A stretch of 64,000 nt of DNA, from positions 372,001 through 436,000 of the forward strand of contig NZ_JASNRC010000003.1 of assembly GCF_030411995.1 (NCBI RefSeq), read 5' to 3'. The number at the start of each line of letters is the position of its first letter. Within the stretch, counting starts at the first letter, position 1. The translations under genes were made by a program, and so were the position numbers. Below are positions 60,905 to 64,000 of this stretch, piece after piece. The stretch comes from Massilia sp. YIM B02769 (GTDB lineage Bacteria; Pseudomonadota; Gammaproteobacteria; Burkholderiales; Burkholderiaceae_D). The notes beneath the pieces were generated by a model. That model had not been told where the DNA came from and searched no databases. It was given only the letters and a program-made list of their open reading frames with translations.

Positions 60905-63900
60905 TTACACAGGTTCCTTGGCGATCAAGGGTGCTGCGTCCACTACTTCCTCATGCCCCTTGGCAAACCACCGCTTCGCCCGCTTGCCGATATTGTCGAG
61001 GTAGCTGTACGCCACCGGCACCACCACCAGCGTCAGCAAGGTCGAGGTAATTACCCCGCCGATCACCGCCCGCCCCATCGGCGCCTGGGTTTCGCCGCCA
61101 TCCCCCGCGCCAATCGCCATCGGCAGCATGCCGAAGATCATCGCCAGCGTCGTCATCAGGATCGGTCGCAAGCGCACTTGCCCCGCCTCCAGGATCGCCG
61201 CGAATTGCGCCAGGCCCGCACGCTGCCCATGGTTCGCAAAGTCCACCAGCAAGATCGCATTCTTGGTCACCAGCCCCATCAGCATCACCACGCCGATCAC
61301 CGAGAACACGTTCAGCGTGCTGCCCGTCACCAGTAAGGCGACCAGCACCCCGATCAGCGACATCGGCAGCGACATCATGATGGCGATCGGCTGCAGGAAG
61401 CTGCCGAACTGCGAAGCCAGCACCAGGTAGATGAAGATAATCGCAATCACGATCGCCGACAGGAAATTGCCCATCGTTTCAGCCATCTGCTGGGCGTCGC
61501 CGCCGACGTCGAAGCGCACGCCTTCCGGCAACTCGATTTCCTTCATCGCCTTGTCGATGTCGCCGTTCACGTCGCCCGACGGACGGCCCTCGACACCGGC
61601 ATAGATCGCCACGCGCCGCTCCAGCGCCTGGCGCTTCAGCACCTGCGGGCTGAACGAGGGCACGAACTCGACCACCTGGCGCAGCGGCACCATGATCGGG
61701 TTACCTGACGCATCCAGGCGCGAGGAAGCCAGCGACAGGTCGGCGAGATCCGCCACCTTCTGGCGGCCATTCCGCGGCAGCTGCACATTCACCTGGTAGT
61801 TCTGTCCGTCCGGCGCCAGCCACTGGCTGATCTCGTCGCCGGCCACGAAGGGACGCAGCGCCGCGCCCACTTGCTGCACCGACAAACCGAGGTCGCTGGC
61901 CAGCTCGTTGTTGATGCGGATGACGGTCGCCGGGTTCGCGCCTTCCTGGCTGTACTCAAGGTCAGCCACGCCCTTGATGGTGCGCATCTTGTCCATCAGC
62001 TTGTGGGCGACCGCATCGAGCTTGGCTTCATCGCGGCCCAGGATCGCGATGAAGATCGGCTTGTTACCGACCGACATCGTGATGCCGGCAATCGAGGACA
62101 GGCGTTCGCGGAACACCGTCTCCATCGTTTCCTGCGAGCGGCGCCCGGTCTTTTTCGCATCGGTCAGCTTCAGCACCACCTGGGCGCTGTTGTGGCCTTC
62201 GTACACGCCGATGGCGCTGCTGATCGCGTCGACTTCCTTGTACTCGCGCAGGATGTCCTCGACCTGCTTCACCTTGGCGTCGGTATAGGCCAGGCTCGAA
62301 CCCACCGGCGTCTTGAAACGCATCTCGATGAAGCCGTTGTCGGTCTTCGGCGCGAACTCGCCGCCGATCATCGGCACCAGGGCCAGGCTGCCGACGAACA
62401 CCGCCAGCGCCAGCGCCAGGGTCGACTTCCGCCAGCGCAGGGCCAGCGCCAGCACCTTGCCGTACCAGACGTGCACGTGTTCGATGCCGTGCTCGATGCG
62501 CGCCATCGCGCGGCCCAGCCACGGCAGGTACTTGAAGCGGTCCTTCACCGGATCCGGCCACACCGACGACAGCATCGGGTCGAGCGTGAAGCTCACGAAC
62601 AGCGACACCAGCACGGCTACGGCCACCGTCACGCCGAACTGCAGGAAGAAGCGGCCAATGATGCCGTCCATGAAAGCGATCGGCACGAACACGGCGACAA
62701 TCGCGAACGTCGTGGCCATCACCGCCAGGCCGATCTCGTTGGTGCCGTCTTCGGCCGCCGCGTGGTGCGACTTGCCCATGCCCAGGTGGCGCACGATGTT
62801 CTCGCGCACCACGATGGCGTCATCGATCAGCAGGCCAACGCACAGCGAGAGCGCCATCAGCGTCAGGAAGTTCAGCGTGAAGCCGAAGTAGCGCATCGCG
62901 ATGAAGGAAGCCAGCACCGAGATCGGCAGCGTCAGGCCGGTAATGACCGTGCTGCGCCAGGAATGCAGGAACAGGAACACGATCACCATCGTCAGGATCG
63001 CGCCTTCGATGATGGTGCGCTTGACGTTGTCGAGCTGCTGCTGGACCGTGGTCGACTGGTCGTCCATCACGCGGAAGTGCACGTCGGCGGGCAGGGTCTT
63101 GCGCATTTCCTCGACCATCTTGATGATGCCGGTACCCACCTGCACGGTGTTCGCGTCCTGCACCTTGGTGATGTCGAGCGAGATGGCGCGCTGGCCATTC
63201 ACGCGCGAGATCGAGGTCTCTTCGCGCTCGCCGTCGACCACGTCGGCCACCTGCGACAGATACACCGGCCCGCTGGCGCGGCGCGCCACGATGATGTTGT
63301 TGAACTCGCGCGCCTCGCGCATCTTGCCTTCCACGCGCACCAGGCGTTCGGCGGCGCCGTACTGCAAATTGCCGGCCGGGAGATTCGCATTCGTCGCCTG
63401 GATCGCGCGCAGCACCTCGTCGATGCCGATGTTCTGGCTGCGCAGCTGCTCGGGCTTCACGTGGATCAGGATCTGGCGCGTCGCCACGCCGCCGGTGCGC
63501 ACTTCGCCGACGCCGGCCACGCTTTGCAGGCGTTTCACGATGACTTGTTCAGCGAGGGTCGAGAGCGCGCGCATGTCGCGTTCGTTTGAGGTGACCGAGA
63601 GGCGCACCACCGGCTGCTGGTTCTCGCCGTCGGCGCGGATGATGAAGGGTTCCTTCACTTCCTTCGGGAAGCCGGGACGCACGCGCGCCACCTTGTCGCG
63701 CAGGTCCTGCATCGCCTTGTCCATGTTGGTGGCGATGTGGAATTCGACCGAGACGCCGCTGCGGCCTTCCCAGGAATTGCTGCGGATGGTCTTGATGCCG
63801 CTGACCGTGTTGATGACTTCCTCGATCGGCCGGGTGACGTCGTTCTCCACCTGCTCGGGCGAGGCGCCCGGATACTGGGTCTCGACCCAGGCGAACGGCA

Positions 63901-64000
63901 GGTCGACGTTCGGCATGCTTTCCACGCCCAGGGTGCGGTAGGAGAACAGGCCGAGCACCATCAGGCCGACCATGACCATGGTCGCGAATACGGGGTGGCG
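60905..64000 (-). CDS. RND efflux transporter permease (N-terminus outside window)
   Basis: At least 1031 residues, frame open to the window edge (RHPVFATMVMVGLMVLG is the usual residue 10-25 region). HAE1/AcrB-type inner-membrane proton-drug antiporter with twelve membrane segments. The proton-relay aspartates appear in LCVGLLIDDAIVVRENIV. It should work with a periplasmic adaptor and an outer-membrane channel, whose genes would lie beyond 64000 on the minus strand. Substrates unknown. Confidence 0.92.
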   Translation of the reverse strand, partial: RHPVFATMVMVGLMVLGLFSYRTLGVESMPNVDLPFAWVETQYPGASPEQVENDVTRPIEEVINTVSGIKTIRSNSWEGRSGVSVEFHIATNMDKAMQDLRDKVARVRPGFPKEVKEPFIIRADGENQQPVVRLSVTSNERDMRALSTLAEQVIVKRLQSVAGVGEVRTGGVATRQILIHVKPEQLRSQNIGIDEVLRAIQATNANLPAGNLQYGAAERLVRVEGKMREAREFNNIIVARRASGPVYLSQVADVVDGEREETSISRVNGQRAISLDITKVQDANTVQVGTGIIKMVEEMRKTLPADVHFRVMDDQSTTVQQQLDNVKRTIIEGAILTMVIVFLFLHSWRSTVITGLTLPISVLASFIAMRYFGFTLNFLTLMALSLCVGLLIDDAIVVRENIVRHLGMGKSHHAAAEDGTNEIGLAVMATTFAIVAVFVPIAFMDGIIGRFFLQFGVTVAVAVLVSLFVSFTLDPMLSSVWPDPVKDRFKYLPWLGRAMARIEHGIEHVHVWYGKVLALALRWRKSTLALALAVFVGSLALVPMIGGEFAPKTDNGFIEMRFKTPVGSSLAYTDAKVKQVEDILREYKEVDAISSAIGVYEGHNSAQVVLKLTDAKKTGRRSQETMETVFRERLSSIAGITMSVGNKPIFIAILGRDEAKLDAVAHKLMDKMRTIKGVADLEYSQEGANPATVIRINNELASDLGLSVQQVGAALRPFVAGDEISQWLAPDGQNYQVNVQLPRNGRQKVADLADLSLASSRLDASGNPIMVPLRQVVEFVPSFSPQVLKRQALERRVAIYAGVEGRPSGDVNGDIDKAMKEIELPEGVRFDVGGDAQQMAETMGNFLSAIVIAIIFIYLVLASQFGSFLQPIAIMMSLPMSLIGVLVALLVTGSTLNVFSVIGVVMLMGLVTKNAILLVDFANHGQRAGLAQFAAILEAGQVRLRPILMTTLAMIFGMLPMAIGAGDGGETQAPMGRAVIGGVITSTLLTLVVVPVAYSYLDNIGKRAKRWFAKGHEEVVDAAPLIAKEPV

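Overview
The window looks like chromosomal DNA of a high-GC betaproteobacterium, most likely an Oxalobacteraceae member of the Massilia/Telluria type. The signs are the gene order miaB-phoH-ybeY ... corC-lnt-glyQ-glyS-gmhB-plsC, a waaC-waaA LPS block, a PEP-CTERM protein, a MutL that keeps an endonuclease-type motif, and many short intergenic hairpin repeats with a shared consensus. No insertion sequence, phage gene, integrase of mobile type or CRISPR array was seen. Genus-level assignment is inference.

Layout. 1-3.6 kb: end of a phosphohexomutase gene, then waaC, waaA and a YcxB-like membrane protein (LPS core synthesis). 3.8-11.7 kb, minus strand: corC-lnt-glyQ-glyS-gmhB-plsC-ygjP-like. 11.8-14.5 kb: an iorAB-type molybdenum hydroxylase pair on the plus strand, lying between ybeY and corC. 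14.8-17.7 kb, minus strand: miaB-phoH-ybeY. 18.3-21 kb: a small HTH protein with a poly-Q tail, a beta-class GST, a DUF1697 protein and a small PEP-CTERM protein. 21.1-23.1 kb: an unusual second-type FtsH-like AAA protease.

23.3-28.9 kb, minus strand, is the most interesting part: a compact RiPP locus of ATP-grasp (graspetide/microviridin-like) type. It has three tandem 63-64 residue precursor peptides with a fixed 26-residue Cys-to-Cys core. A terminator-like hairpin follows them, then a translationally overlapped set: MvdD-like ATP-grasp ligase, SDH-family Clp-fold serine protease, MauE-like membrane protein, thioredoxin-like MauD-type protein and an ABC exporter without a peptidase domain. 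A plausible scheme is: ligase crosslinks the core, the Clp-fold protease removes the leader, the MauE/MauD pair handles the two invariant cysteines, and the ABC protein exports the product.

29-36.2 kb: a YbaL/KefB-type cation/proton antiporter, a three-gene acyl-CoA operon (SCP2-type thiolase, acyl-CoA dehydrogenase, CaiB-type CoA transferase), a DUF445 and a DUF2007 protein. 36.5-37.0 kb: four tandem tRNA-Met(CAT) genes in exact 147-bp units, one with an abnormal position 8. 37-43 kb: miaA-mutL, a cyclophilin, DedA and a periplasmic alpha-carbonic anhydrase. 43.3-49.4 kb: a hexose-6-phosphate mutarotase, an AraC regulator divergent from an SDR enzyme, tsaE-amiC and queG, and a DUF3052-like protein. 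49.8-55.5 kb: a DctS/DctR-type two-component system divergent from a dctPQM TRAP transporter. 55.5-55.7 kb: a candidate structured small RNA. 56-64 kb: a periplasmic-sensor GGDEF/EAL protein, ogt-xerD, a small basic protein and the C-terminal part of an RND efflux pump running off the window.
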